Positions 18,009 to 27,900 of a stretch of 59,478 nt of DNA are shown here, piece by piece. The position numbers and the translations under genes were made by a program. The notes beneath the pieces are model-generated. The model made no database searches and had not been told where the DNA came from. It saw nothing but the letters and a program-made list of their open reading frames with translations. Within the stretch, counting starts at the first letter, position 1. Every line of letters begins with the position of its first letter. Source of the stretch: Bacteroidales bacterium (GTDB taxonomy: Bacteria > Bacteroidota > Bacteroidia > Bacteroidales > FEN-979); contig JANXZO010000013.1 in the NCBI GenBank assembly GCA_025355465.1, positions 1 to 59,478 of the forward strand, written 5' to 3'.

Positions 18009-18917
18009 ATGAAGAAAAAGATACGTACAATTACTGTTACACAATCCGACTATCTTGTCGTCCATGTAAACGACGAACAACCCAAGATCCAAAGCCATAT
18101 AAATCATTACCAGGAATTTGACCTGGAAGGCCACCTGCTGAAGGATGCAAGGTACAACCGTAATGGTGAACTGGAAGAGATGTATGAATACACCTTCAAT
18201 ACCACAGGGCTTCCCGTAACTGAGACCTATTATCTCGAAGAGAACGAAGCAGCTGAAACCAAGTCGTTTGAATATAATACTGCCGGCAAACCGATACAGG
18301 TATTGAAGCATTATCTCGACGGGTCAGTAGATACAACCATTTACGTTTACAATGATGCCGGACAACTGATCAGAACGGAAAGAAAAGACGATGAAGGCGA
18401 GACGGAACAGGTTGAACAACTGGAGTGGAAAAACGACAGACTGTCAGCTGAATTTGTTTTTGACGGAAACGGGAACCCATTGATCAGACGGTCAATGCAG
18501 TATGACGAAAAGGGTAATATTTCGGAGCTCATCCTGTGGAATGCGGATGACGAAACAGAGGTTCGCACTGTCAACGAATACGACGAAAATGATTATCTGG
18601 TCAGCGTGAAACGTTTTAACAACGATGGCGAACTGATCGATGCCACTATTTTCCAACAGGATGAAGAGGGCAACCTCGTTTCCTTTACCGAAAATGCAGA
18701 AGGTCCAAAGATACAGTCACAGGTTTTATATAACGACAAACGAAAACCTGTCAGAGAAGAAGAGGTGACCGAGGAGGGAGATGTTCTTACCAGGGTTGAA
18801 CGAAAGTACGATGAAGCTGACCGGGAGTCAGAGACCGAAGTGTTCATCGACGGTCAGGGTCGCTCCATTAGCCGGCACTATGTTTTAAGGTATGAATATA
18901 CCTTCTTTGAGCAGTGA
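18009..18917 (+). CDS. YD/RHS-repeat-like protein of unknown function
   Basis: About 302 aa, acidic, made of roughly ten repeats of the form Y-(D/N)-x-x-G-x-(L/P) followed by a short strand, as in YNRNGELEEMYEY, YNDAGQLIRTERK and YDEKGNISEL. This resembles the YD repeats of RHS/YD shell proteins and short YwqK-like proteins. No signal peptide is visible, so it is likely cytoplasmic. ATG 18009 (MKKKIRT) is preferred over a TTG 24 bases upstream. The end overlaps the convergent hutU by 33 bp. No partner toxin is nearby. Confidence 0.6.
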   Translation: MKKKIRTITVTQSDYLVVHVNDEQPKIQSHINHYQEFDLEGHLLKDARYNRNGELEEMYEYTFNTTGLPVTETYYLEENEAAETKSFEYNTAGKPIQVLKHYLDGSVDTTIYVYNDAGQLIRTERKDDEGETEQVEQLEWKNDRLSAEFVFDGNGNPLIRRSMQYDEKGNISELILWNADDETEVRTVNEYDENDYLVSVKRFNNDGELIDATIFQQDEEGNLVSFTENAEGPKIQSQVLYNDKRKPVREEEVTEEGDVLTRVERKYDEADRESETEVFIDGQGRSISRHYVLRYEYTFFEQ

Positions 18918-20885
18918 ATCGTCCACATAATTTGGCAGGGTCACCTTCAGCCTGGGTTCGGCCTCCATGGCCCGGCTGATAGCAAACACAGCTTCCTCAT
19001 TACGGGCCCAGGCACGCCGGGCGATTCCGTTGTTCACGTCCCAGTGAAGCATCGAAGTAAGCCGTCGGTCTGCATCGGCAGAGCCATCCAACAGCATTCC
19101 GAAACCACCGTTGATCACTTCACCCCAGCCCACACCGCCACCATTGTGAACAGAAACCCAGGTGGCACCCCTGAAGCTGTCGCCGATCACGTTCTGAATG
19201 GCCATATCCGCCGTAAATGCTGATCCATCATAGATGTTGGATGTTTCGCGGTAAGGCGAATCTGTTCCCGATACGTCATGGTGGTCGCGGCCCAAAACAA
19301 TCGGTGCAGTTATTTTACCTGATTTGATCGCATTATTGAATGCCGCGGCAATCTTCGTACGACCTTCACAATCAGCGTAGAGGATGCGGGCCTGGGATCC
19401 GACAACCAGCCTGTTTTTGCCGGCTTCCCGGATCCAGTGGATATTGTCACGCATCTGCATCTCGATCTCCTTCGGAGCCGTGGCGGCAATCTCTTCCATG
19501 ACGCTGGCAGCGATCTGGTCGGTGACCTCGAGATCTTCCGGTTTGCCTGAGGTGCAAACCCAACGGAAGGGTCCAAAGCCGTAATCGAAGAAGAGGGGGC
19601 CCATGATATCCTGCACGTATGACTGGTAAGTAAAGGTGCCGTCGGGATTGAGGACATCGGCTCCGGCCCGGCCCGCCTCAAGCAGGAAAGCATTGCCGTA
19701 ATCCCAGAAATACATACCGTTTTCGGTCATCTTGTTTATGGCGGCCACCTGACGGCGAAGTGAAGCCTGAACCTTTTCCCTGAATTTCACAGGGTCTTTA
19801 ACCATCATTTCGTTCGACTCCTCATAGGTTAGACCTACCGGATAATAGCCGCCAGCCCAGGGATTGTGCAGGGAGGTCTGATCGGAACCCATTTCAACCT
19901 GTAGTCGTAAGCCGGCGAATTTTTCCCATAGATCAACCACATTGCCTTCATACGCCAGAGATACTGCTTCTTTGTTGCAGATGGCCTGCATCAGGCGTTT
20001 AACAAGTTCGTCAAGGTCATTGTATACCTCATCCACCCAACCCTGCTCATGACGTTTTTTCACCACCTTCGGGTTAACTTCCGCAACCACGCCGATGGTA
20101 CCGGCAATAACAGCCGCTTTTGCCTGGGCACCCGACATGCCACCGAGACCCGATGAGATGAAAACTTTACCGGCAACACCATCAGAGGTTACCTTTCGGG
20201 CGGCATTTAATATCGTGATGGTGGTTCCATGAACAATACCCTGCGGACCAATATACATATAAGATCCGGCTGTCATCTGTCCATACTGAGTAACTCCGAG
20301 GGCATTAAACCGCTCCCAGTCATCGGGTTTGGAATAGTTGGGGATCATCATACCATTGGTGACTACCACACGAGGGGCATCCTTATGCGAAGGGAACAGT
20401 CCCATCGGGTGACCGGAATACATCACAAGCGTCTGCTCATCAGTCATCTCCGAAAGGTACTTCATGGCCAGCAGGTACTGGGCCCAGTTCTGGAACACCG
20501 CACCGTTACCTCCATAAGTGATGAGTTCATGCGGATGCTGTGCCACCACCGGGTCGAGATTGTTCTGAATCATCAGCATAACCGCACCGGCCTGTTCACA
20601 CCGGAATGGGTAATCCTGCAGTGGCCGGGCATGCATGGCATAGGATGGACGAAAGCGGTACATATAGATGCGCCCGTACCTTTGCAGCTCCTCTGCAAAC
20701 TCCGGCGCCAGCACCGGATGGTGTTTCGGTTTGAAGTAACGAAGCGCATTCCGCAGCGCCAGTTTTTTCTCTTCTGCGCTCAGGATATCCTTGCGAACCG
20801 GTGCGTGGTTGGCACTGGTATCATACGGTAGCGGCAATGGCAATGGCTCAGGAATGCCCCGGGTGATCTCTTCCTTAAATGTCAT
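18885..20885 (-). CDS. hutU: Urocanate hydratase
   Basis: A 666-aa enzyme of histidine degradation that converts urocanate to imidazolonepropionate using tightly bound NAD. Signatures include YGGNGAVFQNWAQYLL, the nucleotide-binding stretch ISSGLGGMSGAQAKA, and GGGVGWGEVINGG in the C-terminal half. It is longer than proteobacterial HutU (about 555 aa), as seen in other Bacteroidota-type urocanases. No other hut gene lies in the window, so the rest of the pathway must be elsewhere. A -7 box is seen 22 nt upstream. Confidence 0.95.
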   Translation of the reverse strand: MTFKEEITRGIPEPLPLPLPYDTSANHAPVRKDILSAEEKKLALRNALRYFKPKHHPVLAPEFAEELQRYGRIYMYRFRPSYAMHARPLQDYPFRCEQAGAVMLMIQNNLDPVVAQHPHELITYGGNGAVFQNWAQYLLAMKYLSEMTDEQTLVMYSGHPMGLFPSHKDAPRVVVTNGMMIPNYSKPDDWERFNALGVTQYGQMTAGSYMYIGPQGIVHGTTITILNAARKVTSDGVAGKVFISSGLGGMSGAQAKAAVIAGTIGVVAEVNPKVVKKRHEQGWVDEVYNDLDELVKRLMQAICNKEAVSLAYEGNVVDLWEKFAGLRLQVEMGSDQTSLHNPWAGGYYPVGLTYEESNEMMVKDPVKFREKVQASLRRQVAAINKMTENGMYFWDYGNAFLLEAGRAGADVLNPDGTFTYQSYVQDIMGPLFFDYGFGPFRWVCTSGKPEDLEVTDQIAASVMEEIAATAPKEIEMQMRDNIHWIREAGKNRLVVGSQARILYADCEGRTKIAAAFNNAIKSGKITAPIVLGRDHHDVSGTDSPYRETSNIYDGSAFTADMAIQNVIGDSFRGATWVSVHNGGGVGWGEVINGGFGMLLDGSADADRRLTSMLHWDVNNGIARRAWARNEEAVFAISRAMEAEPRLKVTLPNYVDDSLLKEGIFIP

Positions 20886-20907
20886 GTGGGTACGATTAAT
20901 CTTTTTG

Positions 20908-20915
20908 CAAAGATA
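20908..20915 (-). promoter_or_regulatory. Putative -7 box for hutU
   Basis: Reads TATCTTTG on the minus strand, matching TAnnTTTG, 22 nt upstream of the hutU ATG. Confidence 0.5.
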
Positions 20916-20934
20916 GAAGTCGTAGGTTCAAATG

Positions 20935-20960
20935 TAAAATCTAAAATCTAAAATCTAAAA
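20935..20960. repeat. TAAAATC tandem repeat
   Basis: Three exact copies of the 7-mer TAAAATC (20935-20955) and a partial fourth lie between hutU and the T9SS pseudogene. The array is similar in style to the A-rich repeats upstream of gatD. Confidence 0.7.
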
Positions 20961-20979
20961 ATAGTAAAATGGCAATGTG

Positions 20980-21809
20980 CTACTTCCCTTTCTGCACTAC
21001 AACCTTTCTCGTAAAATTGAAATCGCTGCCATAAATCTGCACAAAATTGGACCCGTTCATCAGGATGGAGTGATACCGGTAGCCAGCTGAAGGATGGTCG
21101 ATCACGTCAATTGTTCTGCCTACCATGTCGCGTATAACAACCTTGTCGATGGCCCTGGCAGACCGTATAAAGGAGGTGCCATTATTTGGGTTGGGATATA
21201 GAACAACAGAATTGGGACCTATCTCTCCCAGTCCGGTGACATTATCTGCGAGCGTATATTTGATCGGCGAATAGTTCGACTCCCCGCAAATGTTCATGGC
21301 CAGCACCTTCACCATAGCCAGACCCAGGAATCCCGGGTTCCAGGTAACTGTCCCGGTAGTTCCATAGCCTGAAATAACGCCGGCACTGGTGGGCAGAAGC
21401 AACCAGGAGTAACTGGTGGCCCCGGCCACCGGGGAAATGGTATAGTCGGTATAGGTGACCACATTCAGATTTACAGTATCAGGACCGGCAGGAACGTCAG
21501 GAATTACAGGCATAGTATTCACGGTCACTGAAACGTTGTCGCTCACTGTCGTCGAACCGTCATTGACCGTTGCAGTATATGTCGCATTCAACGTGGGATA
21601 GGCAATGGGATTCGGTATGGTGGCTGTAAATCCCGGGGGCACGGATGCCCAGGTTTAGGTGTATGAGGAGGATCCACCGCCTGCGAAGGCATTGAGCTGA
21701 ACGGCCTGGCCCGAGCAGATAACGCAGGGAGTAGCCGTGACATCCAGCGTGAGGGGCCCGCTAACGTTGATGAACACGTCATCGGTTCCGGTGCAGCCAT
21801 AGGGGAACT
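20980..21809 (-). pseudogene. Remnant of a T9SS-sorted PKD-type surface protein
   Basis: The minus strand encodes the C-terminal end of a secreted protein. It has Ig/PKD-like repeats (TYTATVNDGSTTVSDNVSVTV, then a second module ending VTWNPGFLGLAMVKVLAMNICG) and a type A T9SS sorting domain (VVLYPNPNNGTSFI ... ending VVVQKGK). The frame continues upstream through an in-frame TAA at 21655-21657 (SYT-stop-TWASVPPGF), so a nonsense change has broken it. Upstream of that the PKD sequence stops at about 21809, beside IS66 sequence. The signal peptide and N-terminal part are missing. The gene is dead. Confidence 0.8.
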
Positions 21810-21811
21810 AA

Positions 21812-22820
21812 TCAGTAGCTTTTGTGATCAGCAATAACGTTCAAAGCAGGTAACACCTTTTGCCCATTTTTAATGGCAGTGTCAATAATGGATCTCAGGA
21901 TGGCAAAGTTTTCATCAGCATTAAATACCTTGAACTGGCCGGATATTTTCTGTTTCACCTTGACATTTCGGATGGCTCTTTCTGAACCATTATTATCGGG
22001 AGGAACATCTGGATGATAGAGGAAGGTAAATACATGATCACGATACTTGATTATTCGCTTTTGAAAAGCAATCAACTCTTTGTGGTTTGGCTCCAAAGGC
22101 TCACACAACAAATTATCCAGCTCTCTTTCCAAATGGTTTCGGGTATGGCTGGGGTAATAATAATCAACAGGAGTAAATTGTTTTTTAAGTCTCTCCGCCT
22201 CCAACAGCATAATCCGGAACCTTACCGGCGTTTGAAAATGCGCTTTCCAGCAATCATGAACAAGCACAGCCTCTTGAGATATTCCGCTCATATGCTCACC
22301 AATCGTAGCGGTTCCCCTGTTGGTCGAAGCAGCAATGAAAGTAGCACACTTATTTTGCCACAAGTGCATGTACACCGGTAAACATGATGCTCAGTCACGA
22401 TTTGTTGGAGCATGGGAATGTCAATGACTTGTCGTTTGCCAAAAAACGCGAAGGACTGGTTCGCCAAATTGTTTCCGCATTCAGGACAAAAACATGCTCT
22501 GTGTTCAATAACCTCATCCGGATTTTCTGTCATCGCCAAAGTTCTTCCCTCATGACCGGGCTGTCCTCCCGCTTTACGATCGCTTTCTCACGAAGACTAA
22601 TGGTGCGTGGAGGCCGGTTTTCATCATTAGAAGGTGGTACAGAGCTATTATTGCTGTCTTTACGGGGTCTGTTGTTTTGTGCGATTATTCGTTCCAGCTC
22701 TGTGATTCTGGCCTTCAGCAATTTGATTTCTTGCGCCTGCATTTGAACGAGACGCATCAATTCACCGATAATTATTTGCTCAGAAGTCTGCATAGTTACA
22801 AAAATGTTAATTGTGTTCAT
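21812..22820 (-). pseudogene. Degenerate IS66-family transposase (TnpC)
   Basis: Three broken reading frames together match an IS66 transposase. The N-terminal part (22530-22820) has a coiled coil and the PRKDSNNSSVPPS motif. The second part (22288-22539) has the zinc-finger CFCPECGNN. The third (21812-22375) has VHDCWKAHF and the C-terminal NNGSERAIRNVKVKQK carrying the catalytic Glu. A one-base shift near 22583 breaks the first junction; a one-base correction restores AGGQPGHEG. A second shift lies near 22340. About 120 residues before VHDCW and a block after KAHFQT are missing. The element cannot be active, and its terminal repeats were not found. Confidence 0.85.
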
Positions 22821-22859
22821 ACAATAATGGAAATAGAAGTTCGTTTAAGCCATAATGTG

Positions 22860-22867
22860 TACCTTTG
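22860..22867 (+). promoter_or_regulatory. -7 box nearly touching the first HYC_CC_PP start codon
   Basis: TACCTTTG fits TAnnTTTG but ends only 4 nt before the ATG at 22872, which would give a leaderless or very short-leader transcript. Confidence 0.4.
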
Positions 22868-22871
22868 CACC

Positions 22872-23264
22872 ATGGTAAATCGGATTGTCCATATCTTTCT
22901 GGCGTTTCTCATACTGGTCTCAACCGGAGGAGTAACCATTTACCATCATTACTGTGGTCAAAAGCTGATCAGTACGACCATTGATGTGAAACCAGATGAT
23001 TGCTGCAACAGTGGATGTGAAGATTGCAGGACAGATGTCGTTAACCTCAAGGTTAAGACAAAAGTGATTGTTACTCAGGCTTCATTTACCTTTAAACCTG
23101 TGCAAACCGATCTTCAGGAATTTTCGTTCGTTCCGGTGGATCTTTTTATTTCCTCGAATATCCAATTTCTCTCCGCTGAAAGCGATATTGGAGTCAAACC
23201 TGTCGAAAGAACACCGCTGCCTGCAGAAAACCAGGAGGCTTTTCTGCAGGTTTTCCTTGTCTGA
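22872..23264 (+). CDS. HYC_CC_PP family protein (first copy)
   Basis: A 130-aa exported or membrane-anchored protein. One hydrophobic segment (IVHIFLAFLILVSTGGVTI) is followed by HYCG, then DDCCNSGCEDCR. These are the HYC and CC motifs that name this Bacteroidota family, whose members are usually found beside metal-efflux genes. The Cys/His cluster could bind copper or another soft metal. A second 130-aa copy lies 1.1 kb downstream. ATG 22872 is used because upstream in-frame codons overlap IS66 sequence and lack family similarity. Confidence 0.8.
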   Translation: MVNRIVHIFLAFLILVSTGGVTIYHHYCGQKLISTTIDVKPDDCCNSGCEDCRTDVVNLKVKTKVIVTQASFTFKPVQTDLQEFSFVPVDLFISSNIQFLSAESDIGVKPVERTPLPAENQEAFLQVFLV

Positions 23265-23363
23265 TCATTCCTTGTTTTGTTAAACCATATCCATTGAAGG
23301 GTATTGGTTTTCTTTTGCTATTTCAAATCATTCATTTACCCAGTTACTAAAATAAATCGAATC

Positions 23364-23909
23364 ATGAATACAAAAATCTTTCTTCCGGCAATTATCCTGG
23401 TGATCTTCGGTGCATCAGCATGTAAAAAAAGTTCAAATGATCAGCCAAACAGTCAGCTCACTCAAACTGAATCCAATCTGAAGCAGGCTTATTCCCAGGC
23501 CCGGATTTATGAAAATATCCTGGTCGACAGGCACAATACCCAAGGTATGACCATGAATGACCCTATCTGTAAAATGAATGACAGCCTTTTTCACATAAAT
23601 GATACGGCTTTTACCATTCACATGCAGACTTATTGCAAGGAAATGATGTCGGATATGGGCATGGGTTCCAACGGCATAATGGGTGGCGGTATGATGGGCG
23701 GCGGATCATCGGGCGGAATGATGTGCAATATGGACAGCATGATGACTGTTATGAATGGCATGATGAACATGAATACATTCAAGATGGACAGCATGATGGA
23801 AAACCACATGAAGAATTGCCCGAAGATGGGAACCCTTAACTCAAATGTACAGGGTTATCTTGATAACATGCAAGCCATGCGCAAGGCACACATGATGTTG
23901 CACAAATAA
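23364..23909 (+). CDS. Met-rich lipoprotein, putative copper/silver binder
   Basis: A lipoprotein of about 181 aa with a signal ending in GASAC (lipobox). The C-terminal half is very rich in Met and Gly (MGGGMMGGG, MMNMNTFKMDSMMENHM), with Cys in ICKM, YCKEMM, MMCNM and NCPKM. Met clusters of this type bind Cu(I) or Ag(I) in periplasmic proteins such as CusF or CopA-type domains. No known family was recognised. It sits between the two HYC_CC_PP genes ahead of the efflux operon, so a metal-sponge or chaperone role is a reasonable inference. Confidence 0.6.
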   Translation: MNTKIFLPAIILVIFGASACKKSSNDQPNSQLTQTESNLKQAYSQARIYENILVDRHNTQGMTMNDPICKMNDSLFHINDTAFTIHMQTYCKEMMSDMGMGSNGIMGGGMMGGGSSGGMMCNMDSMMTVMNGMMNMNTFKMDSMMENHMKNCPKMGTLNSNVQGYLDNMQAMRKAHMMLHK

Positions 23910-23996
23910 AAAAACAGAATTCAACAATATAATTGCACCCTGCTGCATTTTTTTTTTAAGAATTAGGTCTAATACTAGAAATGATCGTTTCATAAA

Positions 23997-24389
23997 GTGT
24001 TGAGAAAAGCCGGACATATTGCAATCATTCTGCTTCTGATCATCGCGACCGGTGGTGTTACTATTACAAAGCACTATTGCGGAAATTCGCTGATTGGCCA
24101 AAGTATCTTTTCTTCTCCGAAAGATTGCTGTAACGAACCTTGCAAAGATTGCAGGAATGAAACGAAAACAATAAAAGTCACCGATACTTTCGAATCTGCC
24201 AACAATCAGATTCATTTTCACGATGTGTTCAAAGTTCTGTCTGATCAGTTCAGCCTGAATGCCGTTATACTGGAAACAGGTTATGGTCAGACAGATCTGC
24301 AGCACGTTCTCTTCCCGATTAAAGGCCCACCCATAACCCCGGGTTCTGCAGGAGATGCTGAAGCAATCCTGCAGTGCTTCCGATTGTGA
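23997..24389 (+). CDS. HYC_CC_PP family protein (second copy)
   Basis: A 130-aa paralogue of the gene at 22872 with the same order of features: a hydrophobic segment (HIAIILLLIIATGGVTI), HYCG, then KDCCNEPCKDCR. The C-terminal half is divergent. Start choice is GTG 23997 or the adjacent TTG 24000; no ATG fits. Probably exported and metal-linked like its paralogue. Confidence 0.75.
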   Translation: MLRKAGHIAIILLLIIATGGVTITKHYCGNSLIGQSIFSSPKDCCNEPCKDCRNETKTIKVTDTFESANNQIHFHDVFKVLSDQFSLNAVILETGYGQTDLQHVLFPIKGPPITPGSAGDAEAILQCFRL

Positions 24390-24404
24390 TTTTTTCATTT
24401 TTTT

Positions 24405-24428
24405 TACCAGAACAATCCGGATTGGTAA
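24405..24428. promoter_or_regulatory. Palindrome, possible operator of the metal operon
   Basis: CAATCCGGATTG (24413-24424) is a perfect 12-bp palindrome, extended by TTACC on the left and GGTAA on the right. It sits about 110 nt upstream of the HMA gene that begins the main efflux operon, a usual place for a metalloregulator site. Confidence 0.35.
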
Positions 24429-24532
24429 TGATTATCCTTTGGGGATAGATCATAAATTATCCACATCTGGCATTTTCCCCTATTGATTTTATTGAAAATA
24501 GAATTGTAACTTTATCACTAAATTTAATTACT

Positions 24533-24937
24533 ATGAAAACAAAAGTTGTTGCAATAATGATAAACTGCATTTTTGCGGTAAGTGCAAATCTCCTTTCAGC
24601 CCAGAATGCCGCACATGACATGAACGGGCACAATATGAATATGAACCAGGCTTCAAAGTCGGCTAAACAGGCCGCAGTAAAGACAGACTCGGTAAAAGTT
24701 ATGGGTAATTGCAGTCAGTGTAAGACCCGTATCGAAAAGGCAGCCATGTCGGTCATTGGAGTGAAGAGCGCAAACTGGGACAAGCAATCAAAATTGCTGT
24801 ACCTGGTCTATACCGGAGATAAAAAGACGACGGAAGTTCAGAAAGCTGTTGCAAAAGTGGGTCATGATACCGGCCCGTACAAGGCGACCAAGGAGGCCTA
24901 TAATGCCCTGCCAGGTTGCTGCCAGTATAGGGATTGA
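24533..24937 (+). CDS. Exported heavy-metal-associated (HMA) domain protein
   Basis: A 134-aa protein with a signal peptide (ending NLLSAQ), a short His/Met-rich linker (HDMNGHNMNMN) and one HMA domain. The metal-binding motif is GNCSQCKTRIEKAA. The C-terminal end YNALPGCCQYRD has an extra vicinal Cys pair. The domain is closely similar to the C-terminal HMA domain of the CusB-like adaptor at 30320 (ending YNALPECCRYRK). It probably captures Cu(I)/Ag(I) in the periplasm and passes it to the pump. It lies 58 bp upstream of cusA. Confidence 0.82.
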   Translation: MKTKVVAIMINCIFAVSANLLSAQNAAHDMNGHNMNMNQASKSAKQAAVKTDSVKVMGNCSQCKTRIEKAAMSVIGVKSANWDKQSKLLYLVYTGDKKTTEVQKAVAKVGHDTGPYKATKEAYNALPGCCQYRD

Positions 24938-24995
24938 TATTGCTCAAGTTTCCTTGGTTGGGTAGTAGTTAGTGTGAATTAAAATCCATAATCGT

Positions 24996-27900
24996 ATGCT
25001 TTTTAACAGGCTTGTCAAATATTTCCTTGATAACAGACTCGTGACGTTTATCTTGTTCATGACGTTCCTTGTCGGAGGGATCATCACTGCCCCGTTCAAC
25101 TGGAATCTGGATCTCCTCCCGCGTAATCCGGTTCCGGTGGACGCAATTCCTGACCTGGGGGATAATCAACAGATTGTCTCAACGGAATGGATGGGCAGAT
25201 CTCCCAGGGATATCCAGGACCAGATCACTTATCCACTGACTACTGCCCTGCTGGGAATTCCAGGGGTAAAGACGATCCGGAGCACTTCCATGTTTGGAAT
25301 GTCTTTCATTTATGTGATATTCAAAGACGGAATTGATTTCTACTGGAGTCGTTCCCGAATTCTTGAAAAGCTTAATTCACTGCCGCCGGGTATTTTACCG
25401 GTTGGAATCCAACCAACACTTGGGCCCGATGCCACTGCCCTTGGCCAGATCTTCTGGTACACGCTTGAAGGACGAAATCCAAAGACCGGCCAGCCAAACG
25501 GCGGCTGGAACCCGGAAGAATTGAGGACTATACAGGATTTTTATGTGAAGTATAGCCTCGCGACGGCTGAAGGTGTATCAGAAGTCGCTTCGGTGGGAGG
25601 ATTTGTCAAGGAATACCAGGTCGATCTTAATCCGGATGCCTTGAAAGCCTATGGTGTTTCTGTAATGGATGTGATGAATGCAGTAAGGAAAAGCAACCTG
25701 GACATCGGGGCCGAGACCATCGAGATGAATAATGTCGAGTACATCATCCGCGGCCTTGGTTACGTAAAAAACCTCTCGGATGTTGAGAATTCAGTCGTTG
25801 CCGTTCGCAATAACGTGCCGGTCAGGGTAAAGGATGTTTCAGTCGTCTCTTTTGGTCCGGCCACCCGAAGGGGCGGATTGGATAAAGCGGGATCTGAAGC
25901 AGTCGGCGCTGTGGTGGTGGCTCGCTATGGAAGTAATCCGCTCGAAGTGATCAATAATGTTAAAGAGAAGATCAGGGATATCGATGCCGGATTGCCTCAG
26001 AAAACCTTGCCGGATGGCAGCATTTCAAAGGTCACCATTATTCCTTTTTACGACCGTACCAGCCTGATCAAGGAGACGATCGGAACCCTGGAGACGGCAT
26101 TGACACATGAAATTCTCATCAGTATCCTGGTCATCATTGTCCTGGTGATGAACCTGCGTTCCTCGTTCATCATTGCCAGCCTTCTGCCGATCGGGGTGAT
26201 CATGACCTTTATTGCCATGAAGCTTTTCGGCGTGGATGCTAACATCGTCGCACTGTCGGGTATTGCTATTGCCATCGGCGTCATGGTCGATATGGGAATC
26301 GTGGATGTTGAAAACATCACGCGACACCTTGAGATGCCCGAGAACCACAATGCAAAGGGGAAGCACCTGCTTAAAGTGATCTATGATGCCACATGCGAGG
26401 TGAGGGCGGCAGTAGTCACTGGACTGTCCACCACGATCGTGAGCTTTTTACCCGTGTTTGCAATGGAAGCAGCTGAAGGCAAGCTCTTCCGACCACTCGC
26501 CTTTACAAAAACCTTTGCTCTCGGCGCATCGTTTCTTCTCGGGATCATCGTCCTGCCCACACTTGCCTACCTGATATTTTCCATCAGATTCGATACAAAA
26601 AAGATAAAGCGGTTATGGAACGGCATCCTGATTTTTGCAGGGTTCTTATTCATCATTATCTGGGGTGCCTGGATTTCCTTTGCCCTGGTCGCCATCGGGA
26701 TAAACAACCTTCTTGCATACAGATGGCAGGAAAAACGTAAGGAGTTTACGAATTACATCAACATTGCAATTACGCTGCTGGTGGCTCTCTGGTATCTTAC
26801 CGCAGAATGGCTTCCCCTGGGCCCTCATAACAACACCCTGGTCAATTTTCTGTTTGTCGGAGGCATCGTGGCGGTCATTTTATCTGCACTCATGCTGATG
26901 GTTCACTTCTACACGTCGATCATGCGCTGGTGCCTTGCAAATAAATGGAAATTCCTTACAATCCCGGGTCTTGTATTGCTCTGGGGTATGCTGGTATGGC
27001 AGGGATCAGACAGGATCTTTGGTTTCGTAGCATCCGGTATGGAGAAAGCAGGATGGAAATCGTTCAGGCAGACTGCAGTCTGGACCGGATTTACAAACGT
27101 TTTCCCAGGAACCGGTAAAGAGTTCATGCCATCGCTGAATGAAGGTTCGTTTCTGCTTATGCCCACCAGCATGCCACACTCAAGCATTGAAAAAAACCTT
27201 CAGTACATTGAGATCCTTGATAAGCGGCTCTCGATGATTCCGGAGGTTGAAGTAGCTGCAGGCAAGTGGGGAAGGGTTAATTCTGCTCTGGATCCAGCGC
27301 CGGTACAGATGTTCGAGAATACGATCAATTATCGGCCGGAATACATTTTGGATGAAGACGGGCACAGGATGCGTTTCAAGGTTGACAAAAAAGGAAACTT
27401 TCATCTGGTTGGCGGGAAGAAATACAGCATGGAGCGTGACGGGTTCCGGATCATTCCTTCTGACAGCCTGATCGCCGACAATCATGGCGAGTACTTCCGT
27501 CAGTGGAGAGCCCAGATCAAGAAGCCGCTTGATATCTGGAACGAGATCGTGAAAGTCACCAATATTCCGGGCCTGACTTCAGCTCCGAAGCTTCAGCCAA
27601 TCGAAACCAGGCTGGTAATGCTTTCCACGGGAATGCGGGCGCCGATGGGTCTGAAAGTTTATGGCCCTGACCTGGAAACCATCCAGCAAGCCGGACTTGA
27701 GCTGGAACAGGCGTTAAAAGATGTTCCTTCCGTAAAGCAGAGCTCTGTATTCTATGACCGTGCTGTTGGTGCTCCGTACATTGAGATCAAACTCAACCGG
27801 GAAGCCATGGCTCGATATGGAATGTCCATCAACGATGTGCAGGAGATTCTTCAGGTTGCTGTCGGTGGCATGTCACTGAGTACATCCGTTGAAGGCCGTG

